Shown one piece after another: positions 32,984 to 42,765 of a DNA stretch of 64,000 bases (the stretch's first letter is position 1; every line of letters starts with the position of its first letter). The DNA is from Neoscytalidium dimidiatum (Eukaryota; Ascomycota; Dothideomycetes; Botryosphaeriales; Botryosphaeriaceae). The stretch is from NCBI GenBank assembly GCA_037367355.1, contig CM074706.1:1860001-1924000 (forward strand), given 5' to 3'. Position numbers and translations under genes: made by a program. The notes beneath the pieces are model-generated. The model did no database searches and was not told the origin of the DNA. It was given only the letters and a program-made list of their open reading frames with translations.

Positions 32984-34993
32984 ATGGATCTCGTCTCCTG
33001 GACATTCGGTGGGAACCTCCCTGACCCCGACAAGCCGATCCTGATAGACGCCTTGGCCCCCGACAACTGGCTGTCGCATCGCCTCCTCACGGCAAAGGTC
33101 CGCAAGCTGATAGCCGGCCTCCGTGCGAACGGCATCCGCACTGGCGATTGCGTCTGTGTGAACTGCTTCAACGATCTCCACTACTCGGTTCTGTATTTTG
33201 GCATTATTGGCGCTGGCGCCATCTTCACTGGCATCAACCCGTCCTTCACGCCGAACGAGCTACGCCACCATTTTGACTTGACCAGGCCGAGCCTGCTTAT
33301 CGTTGAACCACCCATGCTCGAGAAGACGCTCGCAGCCGCGGAACTGGCTGGCATATCAGCGGAGCGCATCTATGCTTTCGACACCGACACGGCATGCCCA
33401 GACTCCACCATACCCACTTGGACCCTGTTGCTTGACCACGGCGAGTCGGACTGGGTCACGGTGCCGAATCCAGAGACGACTGTTGCCACTTACAACTCAA
33501 CTAGTGGCACATCTGGTCTCCCGAAAGCCGCCATGATTACTCACTCCTACCACGTAACTCAGGCAGCGGCGCAATGTGAGCAGGCAGACTATTCTGTATG
33601 TTGCGCACTTTCACAGCCCTTCACGTGCGCTCAAGCTGACACCGGCAACCAGCGCTCCCGGCTTCTGACTTTGCCGCCCTTCCATGCCTTCGGCTCTCCA
33701 ATCCTGCCCTCGAGCATCCGCCAGGGCATCCCTACATACATTATGCGGCGCTACGCCGAGTCCCATTTCTTGGACTCAATCGCGCGGTTTCGTATCACCG
33801 AGACGTACGTGCCGCCGCCTGTGCTACTTGCTTTGCCGAAGTCTGCAATGGCAACACCCGAGCAGCTGCGCAGTCTCCGATCCATATGGATGGGAGGCGC
33901 GAGCGTCAAGTTTGCACAGCAGAAACCGTTGTATGATCTTCTTCACGAGGATGCCTGCGTCCGGTCTGTATGGGGCATGACCGAGTCCGGCTGGATCACG
34001 TGTGTCCAAGATCGCACAAGGAGGGAGGATGACAGCGTCGGCCAACCCCTCCACGGCTTCGATATCACAATCGTCGACGACGACGGCGATCCCATCACGA
34101 CTGACTATGTCTCAGGGGAGTTGCTTGCTCGTGTCCCACATCCTCTACTAGCCTACATCTCAAACCCCACCGCGACCTCTGATGCCTTCACACCTTGCAA
34201 GACGTATTTGCGGACCGGCGATATTGGCTATCGCGTGACTGACTCCGCAACGGGCATCCCTTCGTTCTACATCATCGATCGCGCGAAGGAGCTCATCAAA
34301 GTCCGTGGGTGGCAGGTGTCACCCACTGAGGTCGAGTCCGAGCTAATGCAACACCCCGCCATTGCTGATGCAGCCGTGATCGGCATCAAGGAACCCAACG
34401 GAGTCGAAGAGTTCATCCGTGCCTACGTCGTCCGTAAGGTCTCTACTTCGGACGGAGCTCCCATTGATAATACAGTGCTCCGCAAATGGTTGAGGGAGCG
34501 GCTGGCTGGGTACAAGGTGCCCGCTGAGTTCGTCTTCGTTCCAACGGTTCCGCGCAACGGCACGGGTAAAATTCTCCGCCGTGTGCTGCGCGATGGTCAG
34601 GTGAACCCTCAACGCGTCAGCCACAAGCGCGTCGATTCTGCCATGTCCGAATATAGCCACGCCACCGACTCCTCCTCTGGAAATGTCCCTCCACTGCAAG
34701 AAGCATATGCCCTTGGACGCGCTCTTTCGAGAGTCAAGTCCGAGGGTAATATGGCATCGGCGGACCATGCTGGAGTCGGTGAGGCTGACCATAGCTCCGC
34801 TGCCGATGCTCTAGTCAACACTTCATCCCCAGAGACCTTGCCCGACGTGGTACCTGAGAGTCATAGGCCTCGTGCACCAATGCGCAAGAGGTTGAAGCGG
34901 TTCGTCTTGATGAATAATATGCGCATCACCCGCACCGTTCTCGTTTGGAAGCACAAACTCTCGGAAGTGAAGCGTGGATTTAGGAGACACTAA
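32984..34993 (+). CDS. AMP-forming acyl-CoA synthetase/ligase-like enzyme
   Basis: Open over 669 codons. A 57-nt intron with GTATGT donor, CAAGCTGAC branch and CCAG acceptor (33596-33652) is in frame and stop-free; splicing gives 650 aa and joins QADYS to RSRLLTLPPFHAF, as the family requires. ANL-superfamily motifs appear in order: A3 NSTSGTSGLPK (residues 171-181), WGMTESG (A5), YLRTGDIGY (A7), the hinge DRAKELIKVRGWQVSP (A8) and NGTGKILRR (A10, catalytic Lys). It should activate a carboxylic acid as an acyl-AMP and usually pass it to CoA, like 4-coumarate:CoA ligases. About 95 residues follow A10, ending very basic (RKRLKRF ... KRGFRRH), with no carrier domain. It is divergent from the TmpA-like gene. 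Confidence 0.87.
   Translation: MDLVSWTFGGNLPDPDKPILIDALAPDNWLSHRLLTAKVRKLIAGLRANGIRTGDCVCVNCFNDLHYSVLYFGIIGAGAIFTGINPSFTPNELRHHFDLTRPSLLIVEPPMLEKTLAAAELAGISAERIYAFDTDTACPDSTIPTWTLLLDHGESDWVTVPNPETTVATYNSTSGTSGLPKAAMITHSYHVTQAAAQCEQADYSVCCALSQPFTCAQADTGNQRSRLLTLPPFHAFGSPILPSSIRQGIPTYIMRRYAESHFLDSIARFRITETYVPPPVLLALPKSAMATPEQLRSLRSIWMGGASVKFAQQKPLYDLLHEDACVRSVWGMTESGWITCVQDRTRREDDSVGQPLHGFDITIVDDDGDPITTDYVSGELLARVPHPLLAYISNPTATSDAFTPCKTYLRTGDIGYRVTDSATGIPSFYIIDRAKELIKVRGWQVSPTEVESELMQHPAIADAAVIGIKEPNGVEEFIRAYVVRKVSTSDGAPIDNTVLRKWLRERLAGYKVPAEFVFVPTVPRNGTGKILRRVLRDGQVNPQRVSHKRVDSAMSEYSHATDSSSGNVPPLQEAYALGRALSRVKSEGNMASADHAGVGEADHSSAADALVNTSSPETLPDVVPESHRPRAPMRKRLKRFVLMNNMRITRTVLVWKHKLSEVKRGFRRH
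33596..33652 (+). other. Cryptic in-frame intron in the ligase gene
   Basis: 57 nt, a multiple of three, with no stop codon. Donor GTATGT, branch GCTGAC, acceptor CAG. The translated segment is Cys/Gln-rich and unlike the family at this position. Confidence 0.8.
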
Positions 34994-37287
34994 GCTATAC
35001 ACATGACAATAGTGATCGCCCATTTGCTATTGATAGCAAATTTTTGTACACAAGGGAGGTTTGAATCGTTGTTACATTGCATGAGCGTTATGTCTTCGTG
35101 AAGAACGACAGGTGTAGGCGCTGCTTTGGGGACTTTCTTTGGGCTGCGTAGAGACTTTAATGAGAATGCTTCAGAAATTTTGACGATTGATAACTCGCTA
35201 TGGTGTTGTACTTGTTCACTTGCATGTTATTCCCAAATCTTCTGCCCTCATTATCCTTCGGAGCCACACAGGCTACGTGCCAAAATTGCTCGGTCAGGTT
35301 GCACATCTATTCACCACGTCCTGCGAACTATACCTGTCTTTTCTTCTCACCCATTGCTACTTTGTGCGCCCGAACGGACGAAACCCGTAAGATCAGGCAA
35401 ATGAAACCCGGAATCAGCATCTGGACAGGTGCAACGTTATGACGTACGCCCGGAGTTAGCCCTGAAAGCTCACACACTTCAAGCCAGCTTGCAAGTAGCC
35501 TGTTCAAGCTTACCCAAACGTGAATTAGTTTGATCGCAGTTTCTGACTGTCTCCGTGTGGTTCAGCCACTACCTGCAGCTGCCAGTTCTCCTGCCACGAA
35601 TCCAAAGCAAAGTCTTCTCGTCTCACCACCAGCTCCCTCACAGACAAACTCTAAGAGAGCACGGATGCTTCAGGCCGTGGACATTGAACTAATGCATATG
35701 TGATTACATCAACTTAAGTCTTTGCTATGGAACGGACACCTTCCGTTGCCAAACCACTGCGCAGGTCAAATGGTGCGCCATCCACTTTGTTGACCTTGAA
35801 AGTGATCTGCAGAATAAGCTGAACCGTGGCCTCCAATCCTCCAATGTGTATTTTCTCGGAGGCGGAAGGATACCGGGCCGCACCGTTTGTGATGCAGCGG
35901 AGCGTTTCGACCAGGGTGAGGCTTACCACCGATGAACACCAACCTCTTCTTCCTCGGCGCAATACGGAGTCTTGCATCACCTGTTCCAAAACGTTAGCAG
36001 AGCAGATGCTAACCAAGCGGGTGTGAACATGCGGGTGGAGCGAGTGTTTTTTGAGCGTAAATAGCGTCCTCCGTTTCGTTCCACGCGACGAGCGTGCAGT
36101 CAATCCACGATCTCGTACGAGAGATTTAAATAGCATACAGCTTTGAAACACTCGTCACTTGTTCGTCCACCTGGACCTATAGACTTGATCACTGCCAAGC
36201 TCTCTGCACGTCGCATCCAGATGACCGGGCTGGATCCGGTAGAAAGCTTAGATGGCGTGATCAACGGCGGCCAAGAACACGCCAGGCAGAAACCAGCATA
36301 GACACTTTACCAACTTAGCTTGATTTAAACAACGACAGCAATGCCATCGACGTTTTCATCAACTACGGAGTGGCCTCGATCTCAAAATAGAGTGTAGTCT
36401 TTTTACAAGGCTGTGCCTTTCAGGCAACGCCGACGATTGACTATGCATTTTGGTAGACAGGTAGAGAAACGAAGCAAGAGGGAGACAATGATGAGATCAC
36501 TAAGCGTAAGAACATTAGCTACCTTCTCTTTAGTCTCCAGGCCTCGGCCTATCGTTTTAAGCAGCTGGTGTTATTTTGATAGCTTGATGCCCAATGGATT
36601 TATGTCTTGCATGGAAAACGCACCGAATGCAAATGACGCTGGTGGGAAAGCGATTGCAAATTAACACCTTACCGCAGCGGTTTCATATCAATTGGCGCTT
36701 AGCTGCATCAGCAAAATTCCCCAGCCAATTTCGGTCAAGAGCCCTGGGTCTAATAGGAAACGTGCCCACCTATCTGTGTAGCTCGGAATCTTGAGGTTGT
36801 GCCTAATGAGGCAGGTAGAGCTAGCACGTCCAGCAGAGCTTCTAGAGGATCTAGTCGTTCCGCACGCGCGTGTACGGACCACATCTATACACTCGAAACT
36901 CGTAGTGCAAAGCCACAGAAACACAGTGGCCGCACTATAGGGAGGGCATAACCGAAAAGGGAAACACGGTGGTATCACCACCATCCTGAAATCTCGCCAT
37001 GATGTCAACAATGTCTGATACTGCCAAACTGAAGCCACGTTCATGTTTCTGGGTGCTCCGTTGCGTCTCCGGCGTACCTGACCATCCAAGTGTCTCCATT
37101 CGAATATTTAAGAGACAGAAATCCCGCCCCATTTTGAAAATCATCACCAACTCGATCACAGTCACTCGCTTGCACAGCATTCCGGCTCTCTTTACTCAGT
37201 CACTCGCTTCGACACTCGTTCAGCTACCACAGCTACTGCACTTTCGTTCTAAATTCACCGACACTTCAACGTCAAAGAATCATCAAA
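34994..37287. other. Intergenic, no gene recognised
   Basis: 2.3 kb, AT-leaning. A minus-strand frame at 36151-35714 (145 codons) has no recognisable domain or start context and is not called. Confidence 0.5.
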
Positions 37288-37911
37288 ATGCGCTTCACCG
37301 CCGTCATTATTGCTGCTTCCGCCATCGCCAGCGCGGCTGCCGTCCCTGCGGCGACCCCAGCCTCTAACTCCACCGCCGCCGCCACCCCTGCCCCTGAAGA
37401 CGGCACCATCGTCCAGTGGGACGGCGTTCCGGCCCACGCCGAGCTCGTCATCGACCCGCAGTCGAGCGCGCGCCTCGAGAAGCGTGCTCTCCCTGCCGTC
37501 GTCATCGGCATGGCCGGCACCATCGGCTCCGCCGCACTTGGTGACCTGACGACGCGTGCCATCAACGCGGCCGTCGGCCTGATCGGCAACATCAACAACT
37601 GGGACAGCGCGCGCGAGCAGTTCACGCGCAGCACCACCCGCGAGATGTGGAAGAACAACCCCGACCCCCGCCGTTGGAAAGCCGCCGTGTGCTACAACAA
37701 GGACTACGCCGTCAAGGACCGCAACAATGTCGCCGGTTTCCGCGACGCCAAGTTCAGCCTGGGGCCCCTTAAGACAGACTACGACTGCATGTACCTGGGT
37801 GCCGGCAACGCTTTCTGGACCTACAGCGACGGCGGCTACATCAACCTGTCCTATACCCACGCCAGGGGTGCTTGCACTTACGATGGCAGCACCGGTGACC
37901 TCACTTGCTAG
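37288..37911 (+). CDS. Secreted protein with dibasic processing site (DUF7888-like)
   Basis: Single exon, 207 aa. Signal peptide MRFTAVIIAASAIASAAAV, then an Ala/Thr/Pro-rich propeptide ending LEKR at about residues 65-68, a typical Kex2-type cleavage site. The mature domain starts ALPAVVIGMAGTIGSAALGDL, a Gly/Ala-rich hydrophobic helix, followed by WDSAREQFTRSTTREMW. The end carries AVCYNKDY, TDYDCMYLG, GGYINLSY and ACTYDG....DLTC, with four cysteines that could form two disulfides. The arrangement resembles a fungal secreted family I associate with DUF7888; the name is from memory. Function is unknown. Strong GC-ending codon bias, unlike its AT-leaning flanks, suggests high expression. Confidence 0.85.
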   Translation: MRFTAVIIAASAIASAAAVPAATPASNSTAAATPAPEDGTIVQWDGVPAHAELVIDPQSSARLEKRALPAVVIGMAGTIGSAALGDLTTRAINAAVGLIGNINNWDSAREQFTRSTTREMWKNNPDPRRWKAAVCYNKDYAVKDRNNVAGFRDAKFSLGPLKTDYDCMYLGAGNAFWTYSDGGYINLSYTHARGACTYDGSTGDLTC

Positions 37912-38737
37912 ACGACGATGGCTTTCTATTCACATAACTTGATGATGGCAAGATCCCTCCCATGGGAATGACGGCAAGGACGCTTGCCTCTGGTCTTCCG
38001 TTGGGAGCGTGCCATGATAATGTTTTTGGTGCTTTTGGAGATATCGTGCATATGTTCTTTTCTTTGTTTTTGTACTTTTTCTTTGATGCTCTAGACTTTG
38101 GATTAGACTGTTACAGTTGGTTATCATTGAGTCTAGACGAGCTAAAATGCAACCTAAAATCCACAAATCTTGTTCCGTGCTCTACTCTAACTCTCAAATT
38201 GTTGAAACCCATCCACGCTAATGTTTGCTGGTGACTAATTTCGAGTTATACGAAGCCCGCTTATATATATTCGAATAGCAGCATTACATAGTAAGAAGAT
38301 GGATCCAGGTTTGCAGAAATAAGAAGAGTTCCATGGGGATAGGAAGACTATGACGACAGACCTCAATCATTTTTAGGGTAAACGTGCTGAGTAGCCTATA
38401 CTACCAGCTTCGACTATCATCAACACCACCCTTTCCTCATACTCCATTGGATACTTGCATCATTCCCCGAGCGCGTTTAAATATCCACTAGTCGAGACAG
38501 AAAGGCAAATCGTAGAAGTATCGGAAGCGCTCTAGCGTATTGCCATCAGCATGATCGACAATAGTTTATCGTGTCTGTGCCTCGCCGGGTGGGACTCGTG
38601 TGCGGGTTCGTAGCTCGCGTTCTATACGAGAGCTGTTGCTCTGGGCCTGGACCGAGCAGTCCTTGTTTCACTTGCCCTATTACCTATAAATACTATGCTC
38701 TCCTAGTCCGAGCAAAGCCATTCCATCAACACCAAAG
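37912..38737. other. Intergenic with promoter of the FMN-dehydrogenase gene
   Basis: 0.8 kb. No gene. A TATA box lies near the right end. Confidence 0.5.
38685..38690 (+). promoter_or_regulatory. TATA box of the FMN-dehydrogenase gene
   Basis: TATAAA 48-53 bp before the ATG at 38738. Confidence 0.45.
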
Positions 38738-40010
38738 ATGACGCAGTCTCTTCTTCATTTCGTTTCTCTCCTCATTCCAGCTGCATTCGCAGCCCGTCCT
38801 TTCCTCAAGGAGCCTGACATCGACGCCGCGAAGGCGTTCGGTGATCTCAACAATGGTACGACCCTACCCAACCTGACCTCTGTGGTCGGCCTACACGACT
38901 TTCAATACATCGCTCGCCACTATATGGACGAGATCCCCTACATGATGTACAGCCACGGCGCCGCGGGCGAATGGAGCTATCGCAACAACTTAGAAGCCTT
39001 CTCGCGTTTTCGATTCCGGCCTCAGGCCATGGCCGACGCGTCCAACGTCTTCAGCACACTTCCGAACACCATGCTGGGTTACAACTTCTCCGCCCCTTTC
39101 TTCACCAGCCCGGCCGCTCTCGCAGGCCTGACCCACGAGGACGGCGAGCTGAACTTCGTGCGCGCTGCGGCCATGGAGAAAATACTGTACATCCCCTCGG
39201 ACGTCACCAGTAAGACCAAAGCCGAAATCGCAGAGGAGAGGAAGGCCCGGGGCAGCCCGACCCTCTGGCAGCAGACCTACTTCGAGGGGAACGACACCGA
39301 GGTCGCGGAATACATCCGCGATGTCGAGAGCTACGGGATCAGCGCATTCGTGCTGACGATCGACACCCCCGCCAGCGGCAACCGGCAGCGCGCCTTCCAC
39401 TACGACGTCGGCGAGCGGCCCCGGACGGAGTTCAAGCACATCACCTGGGACTTTTACGCCAGGATGCGCAATACGACCAAGCTTCCGATCATCCTCAAGG
39501 GCGTGCAGAGCGTCGAGACCGCTCGGAAGGCCGTCGAGATGGGCGTGCCGGCTATATACATCTCGAACCATTGTGGGCAGCTCGATTTTTCCGCTCGAGG
39601 TGGCGCTGGAAATTCATCGGGAGGCGCCGGAGATTTTCCAGCAAGTCGAAGTGTAAGTTGAGTTTGCGCTGCCCGCTTGAAAATTCTGTCTAACCAAAGG
39701 CGTGCAGGTACGCGGATAGCGGCGTCCGGTATGGCACTGATGTGCTTAAACTGCTGTCACTCGGTGTCAGAGCGGTTGGCATAGGAACGCCGTTCATGTA
39801 CTCCAATGTATTTGGCGTAGAGGAAGTCCAGCATGCTATGAAAATAATGAAGCGTGAGCTGGCAATTGACGCCGCCAACCTTGGCCTTGATGACCTGAAG
39901 AAAATCAACCCCAGCTATGTAAGCTACTCTTGTACCGAAAGACTTTGTCCACGTTCAATAGATACTGACTAAAAAAGGTCGAGTGGACTCCAAATCATTG
40001 GTATGGCTGA
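38738..40010 (+). pseudogene. FMN-dependent 2-hydroxyacid dehydrogenase (lactate-oxidase family), frameshifted
   Basis: Exons 38738-39652, 39708-39918 and 39978-40010, with two good introns (55 and 59 nt). The N-terminus MTQSLLHFVSLLIPAAFAA is a signal peptide. Family landmarks: YNFSAPFFTSPAALAGL, the WQQTYF strand, LTIDTPASGNR, PIILKGVQ with its Lys, YADSGVRYGTDVLK, VRAVGIGTPFMYSN and a C-terminal YVEWTPNHWYG. Two defects cluster in the active site. The usual SNHGGRQLD reads SNHCGQLD, losing the Arg and changing a Gly. At 39590-39594 the frame shifts by one, so the correct continuation (LEVALEIHREAPEIF) is in another frame and the original frame stops before the intron. All later exons and splice sites remain good, which suggests recent loss. 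A sequencing error could explain the shift but not the missing Arg. Confidence 0.8.
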
Positions 40011-40752
40011 GCTCGTGGTATTCGCAATCGAAAGACGGTCTGCTATGCTTGTGGGTCAATGCAGTTAGCATCATTGTTTGCGTGTTGCTGCACATTAGAC
40101 TTTTGCTTCTTTGTTTATTCAGATGGGCATTTTAATACTACATCATATGCTAGTAGGGCAATCCTTTTAGAACATCACGTGTATTTAATTTCCAGCCAAC
40201 TTGTCTCCACGGCCTCTCCCCTCCAACACCATGTAAACATATGCCAATCTATGCCTACATCACTGAATAACTGCCACATCAATTGTTCCAATAAATCCAT
40301 CCTAGTCGGTGTTTTTTGTCTTTTTTTTTTAAAAAAAAAAAATCAGAACCAGTTACACTGCAGACCGTAAATAATCCCATCGTCCTGTCTATATCTTCAG
40401 ATGATGTTAGCGTACGCTAATAAGCAGATAATTGAGGAAGATTCTCCACCGACTGATGGAGTAGACAGGAATGAAAAGCATTTGAGCCGCGTAATTCTCT
40501 ATAAAGACATTATACACGAGGTGGAAAAAAAAAAACTGAAAGATGGGCTTCTAGACCCCTTTAAGAATGCATGACGTACCCGGGGCTCGAGCAAGGAATT
40601 AATGAGACAGATTTCTCAATCTCCATCCAAGCACAGGTGAGTAGCAGAAGGAAGTGTAACACAAGTGTTTCCTCGCGTTCATGTAGCTGTAGTGATCAAA
40701 CCTAGCGCGGCACCTGCGGAATGATTGACACCCATTTACTTCAGCGGCCCAC
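40011..40752. other. Intergenic between convergent genes, with T/A homopolymer palindrome
   Basis: 0.74 kb, AT-rich. At 40320-40342 an uninterrupted T run meets an A run of similar length, a perfect poly(T)-poly(A) palindrome. No gene seen. Confidence 0.5.
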
Positions 40753-42382
40753 TCACTGGGCATGGGCTACCTTGAATCCACCCGGCATCTGGTTGGTAAG
40801 GATCATATCAGGATCATACTTGTGGCTGACCATCTTCAGCAGCTGTACACTGCTCTTCGGATACCCAGCGAGGATATCCTGCTTCTGATTCACGTCATTC
40901 GCGTACAAGAATTTGTGCAGCACCCCGAGCGGCTCCAGCTGCGCTGTGAGGTTCTTGCTGACTGCCTCGTAGAATGCCTGCACAGTCTCGTCGTCCTCAG
41001 AATTGTTCCAGGTAATGGTTTGTTCAACCCAAAAGTACGGCGCCTTGTTCGGATCCAGGCCCATGGGGTCGCCACCATTTGTGATACCTCCGATGACGAA
41101 CTGCTTGGAGACAATGTTGTAAGCCAGACCAGTGATCCAGCCTTTGACGTCGGCAAGGTGCTCATGGGCCATGGCAAAATAGGTGCCATGGATAACCTGC
41201 ATGGCCTCACGGTTCGCAATCATTGAGAGAACCCACCAGCCCTCACGGAGGCCCTTGACTTCGTCAGTGCCTGCGCTCATGGCTTCGCTTGCAGCGCCCA
41301 TGCCAGAGACAACTGCGAAGGTATCCTGCTCGGGAGCCAGAACCGGCGCAGAGAAGTAGCAAAGAACTCCAGGGTGGTATCGTTACCGTTGCAGAACAGC
41401 ATCGCATAGTAGTTAGTACCGTTGAGGGTGGCGCCAGCGCGGGCGACAGGCGTGAGCGCACCCTTCACGTCGGGGTTTGGGTTGACGGTCATTTCATAGA
41501 CGCTGTCGAGGTATACTTTGCCAGCCTCATCATCAGAGCCATAGGCGCGCTGGCCTGCGGTCATAACAGGGACTTGAAGTGTACGCATCTGGAAGCTGGT
41601 AACGAGGCAAAATGAGTTGCCACCGCCGCGAAGAGCCCAGAAGAGGCCGGCATACTCGTTGGTAGCGTTGGCAACAACAACTTCGCCGTTACTCAGAACA
41701 CACCTATAATGTCAGTATCAGGAGCACACGATATTCAAGTGAATCAGAAACATACTGTGTAGGCATCAATGTTTGAAGATCCCCAGCCGTACTCATTGCC
41801 GAAGTTGGACACGCTGCCGCCCAAGAGCAGGCCAGGAACTCCGAAAATGCTCATTCGTCCTCCAACAACCGCCAAATGATAGGGCTTCAGATAGTTGAAA
41901 ATGTCACCCCATCTATTGCCTGGTCCAACAGCAACATTGCTCTGATCTTCGGACAGTTCCAGATGGTTCAGGTTGGAAGTAGACAAGAGCACTCCAGCAG
42001 AATCGATATTCGCAGCGCCTGGAATCGCCATGTGGCCTCCTCCTTTGATTGCAAACGGAGCATTATATTTGACCAAGGTCTTCACCGCAACACCCATCAG
42101 TTCGGAAGACGTAGGAGAGAAGATGCAGGCGGGGCCAAGCGACGCGGCCGCGGACCAGTAATCTATTTTCCATTAGCAACGATTTCGGTAGACCCGCGAG
42201 AGCATAGAGTTCAGTACCTTCATTGATCTCAATTTACGTCGTCTGGTTGGGGTAGGACGTGATATTGGGATAGTTTTTGCTGAAGAAACTGCATCTGCCG
42301 TTGGAGACGAGAAATTTCCAGCTGCTGCACTGCCGGCGAAGGCGTCAATAGCGCCAATAAGAGTCTCTTTCAAAGAAGACAT
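40753..42382 (-). pseudogene. Berberine-bridge-enzyme-like FAD oxidase, multiply disrupted
   Basis: FAD_binding_4-type oxidoreductase. It starts MSSLKETLIGAIDAFAG at 42382 and ends at 40753 after a BBE-type C-terminus. Between are the expected pieces: YPNQTT..IEINE, DYWSAAASLGPACIFSP, FAIKGGGH, NVAVGPGNRWGDI, GGSVSNFGNEYGWG, LFWALRGGGNSF. They lie in different frames. Lesions: a frame change near 42290 after ADA; a TAA at about 42238-42236 where Tyr is usual; no in-phase splice at the intron near 41744-41703; a one-base shift near 41360, where FFA passes to FSAPVLAPEQ in another frame. The 58-nt intron at 42222-42165 is still good. A TATA box (TATAAAA, minus, 42449-42443) also survives. The flavin-attachment His of GGGH is kept. 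Confidence 0.8.
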
Positions 42383-42442
42383 GATCTGGAAGCTGCTGCA
42401 GATACCGTCGGATGAAGAAGAGTCTCCCGTCGATATTCACTC

Positions 42443-42449
42443 TTTTATA
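42443..42449 (-). promoter_or_regulatory. TATA box of the BBE-like pseudogene
   Basis: TATAAAA on the minus strand, 61-67 bp before the ATG at 42382. Confidence 0.45.
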
Positions 42450-42765
42450 TCAAATTCAGCAACATAGAAGATCTCCACGATGGAGCATCGACCAGTGGCG
42501 ATGCATCTGTGCTCGGCAGAAAAGACTTGCCTGATCAGGTATGTCCGAGTACGAATCCGATTACACTATGTGATTCGCTGACGGCAGATACTTGGCGAGA
42601 ATACACGTCATCAGACGCCTCGTTCAATGCCTAACCCGTATTTCGGATCTGCCGAAGATTCTCACGGGCTACAATAGTCCACAGCAAGTGCACGCAGCCG
42701 CAGAGCGAGAAACCTTTCAAGGAGCGCCCACGGTGCGGAAAGATTCACACCTTGAGCACCACGCA

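Noticed and set aside
35714..36151. 145-codon minus-strand frame
   Set aside because: No recognisable domain, splice context or promoter; kept only as a note.
37255..37860. 201-codon minus-strand frame over the secreted-protein gene
   Set aside because: Shadow of a strongly GC3-biased gene.
40320..40342. Poly(T)-poly(A) palindrome as a functional element
   Set aside because: Most simply homopolymer drift in 3' intergenic sequence; no supporting context.
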